From the NCBI GenBank assembly GCA_964618785.1, contig CAZUCY010000002.1:37627-101626 (forward strand): DNA of 64,000 bases. Reading direction: 5' to 3'. The stretch comes from FEN-1297 sp964618785 (lineage in GTDB: Bacteria; Bacteroidota; Ignavibacteria; Ignavibacteriales; Ignavibacteriaceae). The notes beneath the pieces were generated by a model that worked only from the letters and a program-made list of their open reading frames with translations, was not told the origin of the DNA and ran no database searches. Of the stretch, positions 54,014-63,439 are shown in pieces (the stretch's first letter is position 1; every line of letters starts with the position of its first letter). The position numbers and the translations under genes were made by a program.

Positions 54014-54427
54014 TTATTTAATATCTCCTATGATGTAAATACAAATACCTTCCTTATAAATTATTCCGGAAATGTTTTAATCGCTTATTGAAATTGCAAT
54101 TTATGATAAACACAATCCCGGCATTTAAAAGCCTTTATGCTATCGATTTAACCAAAATTGTACCAAGCAGAATATCAGCCTTTTAAAGCAGTTTATGTAA
54201 AGTTTCAAGTATGGTTTGTGTCTCATAAAAAGCCACATTGAAAAACTTAGCTCATATTGAGATTTATTTTTGTCCATTCCTTGAACAATTTTTCTATTCA
54301 AAGTATCTTTGCAGGTAACTATAAACAATTGATATCCCTTTGAATCTTAGCGTTTCTGCCGAAAATTTTTCCCTTGTAAAGGCAGTCATATTTAGAATTG
54401 ATAAAGAAAGAATAATATGCAGCATGG
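54014..54427. other. divergent intergenic region, no gene seen
   Basis: Lies between the second adenylation gene (minus) and the dipeptide epimerase (plus), so it should hold both promoters. An in-frame TAA at 54413 limits how far the epimerase can extend. ATG codons at 54417 and 54424 are both out of frame with it. Confidence 0.4.
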
Positions 54428-55456
54428 ATTAAGGTAAAATATTTCCCGTACACACTAGAGCTAAAGCATATTTTTACTGTTGCCTCGAACTCCCGCGCCA
54501 CCACTCCGGTGGTTATAACGGAGATCGAATATGAAGGCTGTAAAGGCTATGGTGAAGCTTCTATGCCTCCATATCTGGGGGAGACTCATGAATCTGTTAT
54601 GAAATTCCTTTCCAGTGTAGACCTTTCAGGATATTCAAATGTATTTGATCTTGAAACAATATTAGCGGAAGTAGATGAGATAGCTCCCGGCAACACGGCA
54701 GCCAAGGCTTCAGTAGATATTGCCCTGCATGATTTGAAAGGAAAACTGATGAACCAATCATTGTGCAATATTCTGGGGCTCAATAAAAATAAAATCTCTT
54801 ACTCATCGTTTACGATAGGAATAGATACTCCCGATGTAATAAGAGAAAAAATAAATGAAGCCGTAGAGTACAAAATATTAAAAGTGAAGCTTGGCAGAGA
54901 TAATGATAAAGAGATTATAGAAACTATCCGGGCAGTTACAGATAAGCCGATTACTGTTGATATAAATCAGGGTTGGAAAGATAGGGAGCAGGCTCTTGAT
55001 ATGGTACACTGGTTGAATAAAAAAAATGTCATACTTATAGAACAGCCATTTTCTAAGGATAGGATTGAAGATACGGCATGGCTTACAAAATGGAGCCCGC
55101 TGCCCGTTATCGCCGATGAATCCGTGCAAAGACTTGCTGATGTAATTAAAGCAAAAGGTATTTTTTCCGGAATAAACATAAAACTTATGAAATGTACTGG
55201 TATCAGGGAAGCCTATAAGATGATGATTCTTGCAAAAGCGCTCGGTCTTAGAGTAATGATTGGTTGTATGACGGAGACATCATGTGCAATATCAGCAGCT
55301 TCTCAACTCTCGCCCCTAGCGGATTACACGGACCTTGACGGATCGCTATTAATAAATAATGATGTATTTGAAGGGACGAAACTAGTTGACGGGAAAGTCA
55401 TGTTAAGCGATCTGCCGGGGATAGGGGTAAAGAAGAAAGACAATCGTGAAATATGA
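54428..55456 (+). CDS. dipeptide epimerase (L-Ala-D/L-Glu type), enolase superfamily, with unusual start
   Basis: Epimerises dipeptides such as L-Ala-D-Glu released from peptidoglycan. Barrel residues are in place: ILKVKLGRD (Lys-x-Lys), VDINQGW, IEQPFSK and ADESVQ for metal binding, INIKLMKCTG with the second catalytic Lys, and TDLDGSLL. The capping-domain N-terminus (KVKYFPYTLELKH, then TTPVVITEIEYEG) is encoded in frame from 54431, well upstream of the GTG at 54509. Yet between the in-frame stop at 54413 and this segment there is no ATG, GTG or TTG. ATT at 54428 stands exactly where the family Met is expected. Either ATT is used, or a change removed the start and a short form begins at GTG 54509. 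From ATT it has 342 residues, the normal length. Confidence 0.8.
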   Translation: MKVKYFPYTLELKHIFTVASNSRATTPVVITEIEYEGCKGYGEASMPPYLGETHESVMKFLSSVDLSGYSNVFDLETILAEVDEIAPGNTAAKASVDIALHDLKGKLMNQSLCNILGLNKNKISYSSFTIGIDTPDVIREKINEAVEYKILKVKLGRDNDKEIIETIRAVTDKPITVDINQGWKDREQALDMVHWLNKKNVILIEQPFSKDRIEDTAWLTKWSPLPVIADESVQRLADVIKAKGIFSGINIKLMKCTGIREAYKMMILAKALGLRVMIGCMTETSCAISAASQLSPLADYTDLDGSLLINNDVFEGTKLVDGKVMLSDLPGIGVKKKDNREI

Positions 55457-55614
55457 AATGTTCATTACTTCAACTATCCCGACTTTTTTTGAGACTTTTA
55501 TTTAATTGTTTTAATGTGAAATTCTGCCTTTTAAAAGTTTCGTTAAATAAAATTTTTAATGAGCTTTTGCCTAATATCTAAATTGTCTGCACAACATAAA
55601 AAGGAAATAGAGTT

Positions 55615-56736
55615 ATGAAATTAACAATTCCTCATTCGACATTGGTAATATTCATGCTGTTTACAGCCAATTTTTCAAGCGTGTTACCGTGTACTACGTT
55701 CGTGTTGCGCAGCTCTAATCATTTATTATTTTGCAGAAACCTAGATTGGTATACCGGGAGCGGTATACTCATTACTAATCCAAAGAATATAGAAAAGACA
55801 GCATGCATCGATTCTGCGCAAAACCCTGTAAAGTGGATTTCCAAATACGGCAGTATTACTTTCAACCAGGTCGGCAGGGATCTGCCTTTCGGGGGTATGA
55901 ATGAAACAGGATTAGTGGTAGAGCATATGTCATTAAGTAATACATCATACCCGCCTGAAGATGAACGCCCTGCAATACAAGCCTGCCAGTGGATCCAATT
56001 CCAACTTGATAATTACTCGGCTATAGATGAAGTGATTAATAGTGATAAAATATTAAGGATTGTTGATGCTAACTCAAATTTTCATTTCCTTGTATGCGAA
56101 AGATCCGGAAAAACTGCATCAATAGAATTCTTAAACGGTAAAATGATTTGCCATTGCGGTAAAGATTTACCTGTTGAGGCTTTGGCAAACAGCACTTACG
56201 AAGAGTCTTTAAGTTGTTATAAAAAAAGCACTGAACCGGGTGATAATGTATCTTTAAATAATTTTTGTAAAGCCGCACAAATGGCAAATAATTTTAAATT
56301 TGTAAATATTGAATCAGATATTCAATATGCTTTTAAAACATTAAATATGGTTAGTCAGGGCGTTTTTACTAAATGGAGTATAGTTTATGACATTACCAAT
56401 ATGAAAGTGTATTTTAAAATTTTTGAAACTCCCACGGTAGTCGGCAAGCAAATAATTTTTCTAAATGTGCCCGGTAAGACAAAAATTAAAAGTGTTGATA
56501 TTAAGGGATTCGATTTTAGATACTCAAATACATCAAAAGTAATTGATTTGAATATAGATAAAGAAGGTTCAGTAGATGATTGTTTTACAGATTATTCTAC
56601 CGCAATAAATAAAGAATTTATATTTAAGGCATTTGATTTTTTTAGAAAATTGGGAGTTCTGGTCAAAATTTCGGATGATGATTTGGAAAAATTATCAAAG
56701 TATCCTGAGACTTTTAAATGTGCGGCAAAAGATTAA
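55615..56736 (+). CDS. exported Ntn-type linear amide hydrolase (choloylglycine hydrolase family)
   Basis: A 373-residue member of the linear amide C-N hydrolase family, which includes conjugated bile salt hydrolases and penicillin V acylases. After a signal peptide, Cys26 in LPCTTFVLRS would be the N-terminal nucleophile once the leader is removed. NLDWYTGSG (Arg/Asp block), FNQVGRDLPFGGMNETGLVVEHM and a conserved Asn segment (YEESLSCYKK region) follow the family. AAAAAGGAAATAGAG is the ribosome site. It lies 158 bases after the dipeptide epimerase on the same strand. Neither bile salts nor penicillin is likely to be its natural target, so an acyl-amide such as an N-acyl amino acid or lipid signal is possible. 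Substrate is unknown. Confidence 0.82.
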   Translation: MKLTIPHSTLVIFMLFTANFSSVLPCTTFVLRSSNHLLFCRNLDWYTGSGILITNPKNIEKTACIDSAQNPVKWISKYGSITFNQVGRDLPFGGMNETGLVVEHMSLSNTSYPPEDERPAIQACQWIQFQLDNYSAIDEVINSDKILRIVDANSNFHFLVCERSGKTASIEFLNGKMICHCGKDLPVEALANSTYEESLSCYKKSTEPGDNVSLNNFCKAAQMANNFKFVNIESDIQYAFKTLNMVSQGVFTKWSIVYDITNMKVYFKIFETPTVVGKQIIFLNVPGKTKIKSVDIKGFDFRYSNTSKVIDLNIDKEGSVDDCFTDYSTAINKEFIFKAFDFFRKLGVLVKISDDDLEKLSKYPETFKCAAKD

Positions 56737-56820
56737 ATGCATTTAAGTACATAAATTAGAATTTTACGGCAATGAATTGTTGCATTACAACTTAATATTA
56801 TTTATTATATAGTACTATCA

Positions 56821-57276
56821 ATGACAAATAATAATCATCCAATATCAAAATTAGATTTTCTCCTTGGTATCTGGAATCTTGAGTACAGGATCCCTAAAAG
56901 TGTCTTTTCTGAAGAAGATAAAGGTTCCGGATCGGGCGAGTTTAAAAGAATACTTAATGATGAATATGTCTCGTTTAATTATGAGGCAAAACTATCCTCA
57001 ATAGAATTAAGCGCACATGCAGTATTCGCTTGGGATGAAAAATCAAAATCCTATAGATTCTGGTGGTTCGAAAGTTCAGGAAATTTTCTAACCGCTTCAT
57101 GTAATTTTATTAATGATGATACTTTAGGCCTTAACTGGCATGACAGTCTTCTTGTTCAGACATTCAAAAAAGAAAGCGTCGATAAAATAGTACTTCAAAT
57201 GAAATATCCGGTTAATGACAACAAATATGAAACAATTCTGGAAGTGATTCTTATGAGGAAAATAATGAATTCCTGA
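56821..57276 (+). CDS. DUF1579-like small protein
   Basis: A 151-residue soluble protein. LDFLLGIWNLEYRIPKS at the N-terminus, GSGSGEFKRILNDEYVSFNYEAKL and FAWDEKSKSYRFWWFESSGNF match the calycin-like beta-barrel pattern of DUF1579 proteins, which have no agreed function. No signal peptide is visible. It starts 84 bases after the amide hydrolase on the same strand, without a clear ribosome binding site, so it may belong to that transcript. Confidence 0.7.
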   Translation: MTNNNHPISKLDFLLGIWNLEYRIPKSVFSEEDKGSGSGEFKRILNDEYVSFNYEAKLSSIELSAHAVFAWDEKSKSYRFWWFESSGNFLTASCNFINDDTLGLNWHDSLLVQTFKKESVDKIVLQMKYPVNDNKYETILEVILMRKIMNS

Positions 57277-57572
57277 TGTAATCTCTTTAATAGGGAAGTA
57301 ATATCGATTTGTCTTTTTTTAAAAATAAAACTGGAGTTGATACTAAAATAGTATGGAATATTATTCAAAGAGATATCCCGGCGCTTAGATTGTAAGTTCA
57401 AGAAATATTAAAACAAATGTAATCTTAGAACCAGATGCAAATAATTAATAAAGTATCATATTTCTCCCATTAACTTTTTTGTCGGGCAAAATATAGTATA
57501 ACCCGCAAAAAGTTGTTAAATTATCCGCATACCTTTTAGACATTTTTAATTAATTATTGAAGGCAATAATAA

Positions 57573-58286
57573 ATGGTAAGTTTATTATCTATTTCAAAAA
57601 TGATTGATCATTCTTTACTTCACCCAACGTTCACAGATGAATTTTTACGGGCAGGGTGTCTTTTAGCAAAGGAATTGGATACGGCTTCTGTCTGTATAAA
57701 ACCATACGCCGTGAGCATGGCAAAGGAGATTTTAGCAGGAAGTACGGTTAAAGTTTGCACGGTAGTTGGATTTCCACATGGCAGCAACAGCATAGTCCAA
57801 AAAGTAAGTGAAGCTGAATCTGCTTGTGCGCAGGGAGCGGTTGAAATAGATTTCGTGGTCAATACCGGTAAAGTCCTGGGTAATGATTGGGATTATGTAT
57901 CTAACGAAATCAAATCCATAAATGAAGAGGTAGTTTCACTTGGTGCAGTGACAAAAGTGATTTTTGAAAATGATTACTATATAGATGACTATTATAAAAT
58001 AAAGTTATGCGAAATTTGCAACGTGTATAAACCGGCGTTTGTAAAAACATCGACGGGCTACGGCTTTGTAAAGCAACCTGACGGTACATATAATTATCAA
58101 GGTGCAACTGAGCATGATCTGAAATTAATGCGGGAGAAATGCCTGCCCTTTATTCAAATTAAAGCAGCAGGCGGAGTAAGAACGCTAGATGATTTATTGA
58201 GGGTAAAAAATTTGGGTGTCACAAGAATCGGTGCTACAGCCACTAAAGAAATTATATCCGAAGCTATAAAAATGGGATATAAATGA
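57573..58286 (+). CDS. deoC: deoxyribose-phosphate aldolase
   Basis: A cytoplasmic class I aldolase that cleaves 2-deoxyribose 5-phosphate to glyceraldehyde 3-phosphate and acetaldehyde in deoxynucleoside breakdown. The Schiff-base Lys lies in FVKTSTGYGF. VGFPHGSNS, EIDFVVNTGKVLGNDWDYV and IKAAGGVRTLDDL are the remaining conserved blocks, with the Asp of EIDFVVN as the acid/base residue. At 237 residues it is full length. An AAGGC site precedes the ATG. It lies 35 bases before the alpha-galactosidase gene on the same strand, but the two pathways are unrelated, so a shared transcript would be incidental. Confidence 0.95.
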   Translation: MVSLLSISKMIDHSLLHPTFTDEFLRAGCLLAKELDTASVCIKPYAVSMAKEILAGSTVKVCTVVGFPHGSNSIVQKVSEAESACAQGAVEIDFVVNTGKVLGNDWDYVSNEIKSINEEVVSLGAVTKVIFENDYYIDDYYKIKLCEICNVYKPAFVKTSTGYGFVKQPDGTYNYQGATEHDLKLMREKCLPFIQIKAAGGVRTLDDLLRVKNLGVTRIGATATKEIISEAIKMGYK

Positions 58287-58321
58287 GTGATACAATTGAA
58301 TAATCAATTTAGGGAGCAATA

Positions 58322-59563
58322 ATGAAAAAAAAATCATCATTCGGGGAATTGATTAAAGCAACAAAATATACTTGTTGTCTTATCATTTTTTTAACTACGG
58401 TATATACTTACGGTCAAAAATTTGATCAACTTGCAAAAACACCTCCAATGGGTTGGAATAGTTGGAATAAATTCGGTTGTGATGTTAATGAAAAAATGAT
58501 TCGTGAAATTGCAGACGCAATGGTATCATCGGGCATGAAAGATGCAGGTTATTTATATGTCAATATTGATGATTGCTGGCATGGTAAGCGCGATAGTCTT
58601 GGATTTATCTGTCCGGATTCCGATCGTTTCCCTTCAGGCATGAAAGCTCTGGCTGATTATGTCCATTCAAAAGGATTAAAACTTGGTATTTATTCCGATG
58701 CAGGTTCACAAACCTGTGGCGGTAAGCCTGCAAGCCGTGGACACGAATATCAGGATGCTATAACTTATGCACAATGGGGGATTGATTACCTAAAGTACGA
58801 CTGGTGTAATACCGACGGTTTAAACGCAGTAGGCGCATATACAACTATGCGCGATGCTTTATATTCAGCGGGCAGGCCCATGGTTTTTAGTATGTGTGAA
58901 TGGGGCAATAACAAACCCTGGTTATGGGCGAAAGATGTCGGACATTCATGGCGTACCACAGGAGATATTTACGCCTGCTTCGATTGCAAAGTAGATCACG
59001 GTACTTGGTTCTCATGGGGCGCTATGTATATTCTTGATATGCAACAGGGATTACGTGATTACGCCGGCCCGGGACACTGGAACGATCCCGATATGTTAGA
59101 AGTTGGCAATGGCATGTCTGTAAATGAGGACCGCGCGCATTTTTCTTTGTGGTGCATGCTTGCAGCTCCTTTAATTTCTGGAAATGATATCAGAAACATG
59201 TCCAATGAAACAAATGATATTTTAACTAATAAAGAAGTAATTGCAATCGATCAGGATTCGCTTGGATTTGAAGGTTTTAAGTACTCCGCAAATGATAGTG
59301 TGGAAATATGGTTTAAACCACTTGTAAATGAAGACTGGGCAATGTGCATTTTAAACCGTAGTATAAATCCACGCAATGTTTCATTTGATTGGGGAAAAGA
59401 AGTTGTTTCCGACAACCTTTCTAAAAAAAATGCGGCATTTGATAAAGCTGTTTATTCACTCCGCAACCTTTGGACTAAAGAAGATGCAGGGACTACTAAG
59501 CAGGAATTAAAAGTTGAAGTGCCGGGACATGATGTTTTGGTGCTAAAGCTTAGTAAAAAGTAG
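58322..59563 (+). CDS. exported GH27 alpha-galactosidase
   Basis: Releases terminal alpha-galactose from galactomannan, raffinose-type sugars or glycoproteins. An N-terminal hydrophobic segment (residues about 16-31, TCCLIIFLTTVYTYG) is a signal peptide. The GH27 barrel opens with TPPMGWNSWNKFGCDVNE and VNIDDCWHG. The nucleophile is D160 in YLKYDWCN, and D255 in GHWNDPDMLEVG is the likely acid/base. SMCEWGNNKPW is also conserved. A C-terminal beta-domain (from about 330) completes the enzyme, and 413 residues is the usual length. There is no T9SS tail, so it should be periplasmic. It fits the hemicellulose theme of the window together with the GH9 genes. Confidence 0.95.
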   Translation: MKKKSSFGELIKATKYTCCLIIFLTTVYTYGQKFDQLAKTPPMGWNSWNKFGCDVNEKMIREIADAMVSSGMKDAGYLYVNIDDCWHGKRDSLGFICPDSDRFPSGMKALADYVHSKGLKLGIYSDAGSQTCGGKPASRGHEYQDAITYAQWGIDYLKYDWCNTDGLNAVGAYTTMRDALYSAGRPMVFSMCEWGNNKPWLWAKDVGHSWRTTGDIYACFDCKVDHGTWFSWGAMYILDMQQGLRDYAGPGHWNDPDMLEVGNGMSVNEDRAHFSLWCMLAAPLISGNDIRNMSNETNDILTNKEVIAIDQDSLGFEGFKYSANDSVEIWFKPLVNEDWAMCILNRSINPRNVSFDWGKEVVSDNLSKKNAAFDKAVYSLRNLWTKEDAGTTKQELKVEVPGHDVLVLKLSKK

Positions 59564-60223
59564 TAATATAAATTTTTATGTATGTAATCATTTGGGGGGT
59601 TCGTGCTTTGAACCCGGTGGGATCTGATTTATTATATCCATGAAAACTTCCGGGGAATTTTTTCAATATTCTCTTAATATGAATTACAAATGATCAAATG
59701 AAATTAGCTGGTAAGTACTATGCTGTATTAGGATTTGGTTCTTATCCGCCATGGTATCTTTGAACTTGATAGTTAAATTGGTTCTGCATTATATTGTACC
59801 GGAGCACCGTAATGTTTTATCAGGTTTGGAAATTATTAAGGGAATAGAATAAATATATATCGTTTTGAAATAAGCTATTAAAAAGGGAACTACCCCTACT
59901 GCGGAATAATTAAAATATTTTTTTGCTTTTAAGTATTAAATAAATTTATTGTCTTTCATTTATTGGTATTTAATGGAAAATCGACGTAAAATAATATTTA
60001 TAATTTATTAATATATTTTCAGAAAGAGTTCTCTTATTGGCAAATTCGAGAGCTGAGATTATAAAAAAAATAATGTGAGCTTAAATACATTAAAGTAATT
60101 TCCTGCTTCCTTTTTGTTAGAATATTCCAAATAGTTGCGATGATATGATTTAATTTACATTTCAGTTATTTTTTATTAATGAAAAATTATTAAATTTGGC
60201 AAAATGCTTGTTTGGAGAAAATT
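59564..60223. other. AT-rich intergenic region with a weak hairpin
   Basis: GGGTTC (59597-59602) and GAACCC (59610-59615) form a 6-bp stem after the alpha-galactosidase, without a T tract, so it may be a weak or decayed terminator. The rest is AT-rich with no supportable gene. GGAG (60214-60217) before ATG 60224 is the ribosome site of the next gene. Confidence 0.4.
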
Positions 60224-60850
60224 ATGTCAAAGAATTTTATTTCTAATAAAGATTTCACTGTCAGGATGTTTGATAATAGCTTTATGGAAGCATGTTCAAG
60301 AGTTCATCCTGGCGTACCGTTATTAATCTATATACCTGTAATAGGTTATTTCTTTTATAAAGCAGTTGAAGTTTTTAATATTCCATTCTATCATATACTA
60401 TACATAATTGCATTTGGAATAATTATTTGGACTTTTACTGAATACACGCTGCACAGATTTATTTTTCATTATAGACCTAAGTCTGCTTTTGGTGAAAAAT
60501 TACATTTTATTTTTCATGGAGTGCATCATGATTACCCTAATGATTCAAAAAGACTTGTAATGCCGCCATCTGTGAGCGTTCCGCTTGCGGTACTCTTTTA
60601 TTTTTTATTCCAGGGGTTACTTGGTAAGAGCAATGTCGCTCCTTTCTTTGTGGGGTTTTTAACCGGATATCTATTTTACGATATGACACATTATGCCGTC
60701 CATCATTTTAATATCCATAATAAATTATGGCTGGCATTAAAAAAGCATCATATGAGACACCATTTCCAGGATGCTGAAAAGGGATTTGGAGTTAGTTCAC
60801 CGATGTGGGACTACTTAGTCGGAACAAATTTTCCTGAAGTAAAAAATTAA
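60224..60850 (+). CDS. membrane fatty acid hydroxylase (FA2H-like)
   Basis: A di-iron membrane hydroxylase of the fatty acid hydroxylase/sterol desaturase superfamily. All His clusters are present: HRFIFH, HFIFHGVHHDYPND, HYAVHHFN and KHHMRHHFQ, in the order expected for fatty acid 2-hydroxylases. Four hydrophobic segments separate them (ending near GFLTGYLFYDM). The frame opens at TTG 60212, but GGAG at 60214 with ATG 60224 six bases after it fixes the start, giving 208 residues. Such enzymes in this group may make 2-hydroxy fatty acids for sphingolipids or lipid A. Its neighbours do not narrow this further. Confidence 0.9.
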   Translation: MSKNFISNKDFTVRMFDNSFMEACSRVHPGVPLLIYIPVIGYFFYKAVEVFNIPFYHILYIIAFGIIIWTFTEYTLHRFIFHYRPKSAFGEKLHFIFHGVHHDYPNDSKRLVMPPSVSVPLAVLFYFLFQGLLGKSNVAPFFVGFLTGYLFYDMTHYAVHHFNIHNKLWLALKKHHMRHHFQDAEKGFGVSSPMWDYLVGTNFPEVKN

Positions 60851-60912
60851 ACGAAGTAGATTTTGGGTCCTAAATTTTTCCGATCCTATATTGAAGGGAA
60901 TTTTTATTAATT

Positions 60913-61304
60913 GTGCCGGTATTTAGTGTAGCAAACTCGGATGGACGAAAAAGAATTTTAATTATCGAAGATAATATCGATTCTCAATTAATTTTAAATG
61001 TGTATCTAAGGCAGCTTTATTTAATCAATATTGCCGAAAAGGCAGAATCAGCCTCGGTTTTCTTAAAAATAATATTTTCGACTTACTCCTTCTGGATATT
61101 AATCTTCCAGGGAAATTATACGGGAAAGATGTTCTTAGAGAAATTCGATTAAATCCGGTGCTTAAAAAACTTCCGGTTATAGTTATTACTGCTTATGCTT
61201 AGAAAGTTGATAATCAAAGATTCTTACAGGGAGCTAATGATTATCTTTCCAGACCTGTGGGAAAACTTATTCTGCGTGCTGCTATTACAAAGTATTTATC
61301 ATAA
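60913..61304 (+). pseudogene. decayed CheY-like receiver domain
   Basis: The first frame reads RKRILIIEDNIDSQLILNVYL, a typical receiver N-terminus. At the A run 61065-61069 one base appears to be lost. The sequence resumes in the next frame with FDLLLLDINLPGK (acceptor Asp kept), then VLREIRLNPVLKKLPVIVITAYA. A TAG at 61200-61202 interrupts it where receivers usually have Leu (TTG to TAG is one change), followed by FLQGANDYLSRPVGK and a stop at 61304. One frameshift and one nonsense codon mean it should not make a working receiver. It may once have been a single-domain regulator. Confidence 0.82.
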
Positions 61305-61774
61305 AAATTATTTCGAATTATTGTTATCCTTATATAAATCAATAATATATACGCCTTTCGACTAAACTCCCGGTTTGTAATTTATCCATGTTATCTCTTC
61401 AGTAATTCAGTTTATTTCATCTGTCTGTTTTTCGGTAAACATGCATGTGTTATGCAGGTATTTCATTGCTCAACCTTGGCGAAAGTGAGTTTCTGGATAA
61501 AGGGATTTTGTTGACCGGGTGTAAAAACGGTAAATAAATTAAATCTTTGTTGAAAAAGCTTAAAGTAACTGTCAAATAAAAGTTGATAGATTGATCTTGA
61601 TGAACTAATTGATAAATATTGTAACGATTTGATGGTAATTTCTTAATGCAATTGAGTTCCCGTCCTTTTTTAAAAATCACAGGAAATATGTATTTTTGCA
61701 AACCTTAAGTAATAAATGATGAGCCGGATAACGTTCCCGTGAATCACTATCCATAATTGCAAGTTGAATTATTA
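61305..61774. other. intergenic region, no gene seen
   Basis: Between the receiver remnant and the second GH9 gene. AT-rich, with no supportable coding frame. No strong ribosome site precedes ATG 61775. Confidence 0.3.
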
Positions 61775-63439
61775 ATGAAATTATTCAATAATTATTTATT
61801 AAATCTTATCTTCATCTGTCTTACATTGAGTAACTATGGGGTTTCCGCCGGTAATCAGTATAATATATTTATAAGGACAAACCAGGTCGGATACCTTTCA
61901 GATGATATTAAGACTGCCGTCATTATGTCTGAAGAGCCTGTTGTTTTTACAAAATTTGAAATTAGAAAAAAAGAAAATAGTAATGTTGTTTTTTCCGGTA
62001 TTCTTAAAAAATTAATCCACAGTTACGATAAATTCAAATATTGTTATTCCGCTGATTTTTCAAAACTTATAGTAGCGGGAAGTTATAAATTATATATTAA
62101 TAGTTTTTCATCTTATCCATTTAAAATAAACCGGAATATATATAATAATGTTGTTGATTCGTTAATGCTGTTTTTTAAAGAGCAAAGATGCGGTCCGACA
62201 GAACCTATCTTGCATAAGACATGTCATCTTTCAGATGCATCAAGGCTGGTAGGGGATACAGAGCATCCCGGCGGAGTCGATGTTACGGGCGGTTGGCATG
62301 ATGCAAGCGATTATATTAAGTTCCTGTCAACAACAGCTTATGCAACTTATATGCTGATTTTTTCTTATGACTTTGACAAATCAAAATTTAGTTTTGATAA
62401 TGATAAAGATGGTGTCCCGGATGTTCTTGCGGAAGCTAAGGTCGGACTGGATTGGCTATTAAGATGTAACTACTCAAAGTATAAACTTGTTACGCAGGTT
62501 CAGGATTTAAGAGATCACGATGTTGGATTCAGGATGCCGGAAAATGATACTCTACGGTATGACCGCCCTGCTTTTAGCGGGCTAGGGAAGAACCAGATAG
62601 GTATTTATGCCGCTGTTTTAGCACTTGCTTCAAGAGTCTGGTCAGAAAAATTTAATAATTATGATTTTGCCAAACAATGCCTTACAGCAGCGGAAAACTT
62701 ATATTCAATCAGGAATAATGTACCTGATATTGATATAAGCGGGACGGGCACTTATAGAGATAATGCTTTTTGGGGAAAGCTAGCACTTGGAGCTACTGAA
62801 TTATATTTGACAACAAAAAAACTAAGCTATCTCTCAGACGCAATGCTCTATGCAGACAGTGCCCGTTCCGATTATTGGTGGAGCTGGGGAAATATAAACT
62901 CACTTGCAGATTACAGGCTTGCTAAAATTAATCCCAGATTTACTGTTTACATTTTAAATAATCTTAATGCTTTTAATGCAAATAAGGATTCTTCAGCTTT
63001 TAACGAAGGGCTTGTTTGTACTTGGGGTACGACTAATTCATTGCTAGGTCTTACTCTTCAGGCAATATTATATAAGGATATTACCGGCATAAATCAATTT
63101 GATTCTTTAGCTGTAGATCAGCGCGATTATGTGCTTGGAAGAAATCCTTGGGGTATTAGTTTTATTTATAATATTGGCTCGGTGTTTACTAAGCATTTCC
63201 ATTCTCAAGTTGCATTTTTTAACGGGGGATATTTGCCGGGAGCATTGTCTGCCGGACCCGCGCCGGATAGCCTGCTTAAAAAATACAAAATAAAAAATAC
63301 TAACTGTGAGTTTGATCTTTTCAATACTAATCTTGTAAGTTATTATGATGATCTTGCCAATTACATTACTAATGAACCGACAATAAGCAGTAATGCTACC
63401 GCCCTGTTTGTTTATGGGTACTATTCGGATAGAAAATAA
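61775..63439 (+). CDS. exported GH9 endoglucanase-like enzyme
   Basis: A secreted 554-residue enzyme. The frame extends to TTG 61757, but ATG 61775 gives a proper signal peptide (KLFNNYLLNLIFICLTL). Residues about 28-125 form the cellulase Ig-like domain (IRTNQVGYLSDD), and the catalytic (alpha/alpha)6 barrel follows. GGWHDASDYIKF holds the two catalytic Asp residues, DYVLGRNPWGISFIYNIG is the conserved GRN block with HFHSQ after it, and NYITNEPTISSNATAL carries the Asn-Glu acid motif. All essential residues are present, unlike the GH9 gene at 13794. Beta-1,4-glucan or a related hemicellulose is the likely substrate. There is no T9SS tail. Confidence 0.93.
   Translation: MKLFNNYLLNLIFICLTLSNYGVSAGNQYNIFIRTNQVGYLSDDIKTAVIMSEEPVVFTKFEIRKKENSNVVFSGILKKLIHSYDKFKYCYSADFSKLIVAGSYKLYINSFSSYPFKINRNIYNNVVDSLMLFFKEQRCGPTEPILHKTCHLSDASRLVGDTEHPGGVDVTGGWHDASDYIKFLSTTAYATYMLIFSYDFDKSKFSFDNDKDGVPDVLAEAKVGLDWLLRCNYSKYKLVTQVQDLRDHDVGFRMPENDTLRYDRPAFSGLGKNQIGIYAAVLALASRVWSEKFNNYDFAKQCLTAAENLYSIRNNVPDIDISGTGTYRDNAFWGKLALGATELYLTTKKLSYLSDAMLYADSARSDYWWSWGNINSLADYRLAKINPRFTVYILNNLNAFNANKDSSAFNEGLVCTWGTTNSLLGLTLQAILYKDITGINQFDSLAVDQRDYVLGRNPWGISFIYNIGSVFTKHFHSQVAFFNGGYLPGALSAGPAPDSLLKKYKIKNTNCEFDLFNTNLVSYYDDLANYITNEPTISSNATALFVYGYYSDRK

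Noticed and set aside
61450..61701. 83-residue minus-strand frame before the second GH9 gene
   Set aside because: Low-complexity composition and no start signal. Probably chance in AT-rich DNA.
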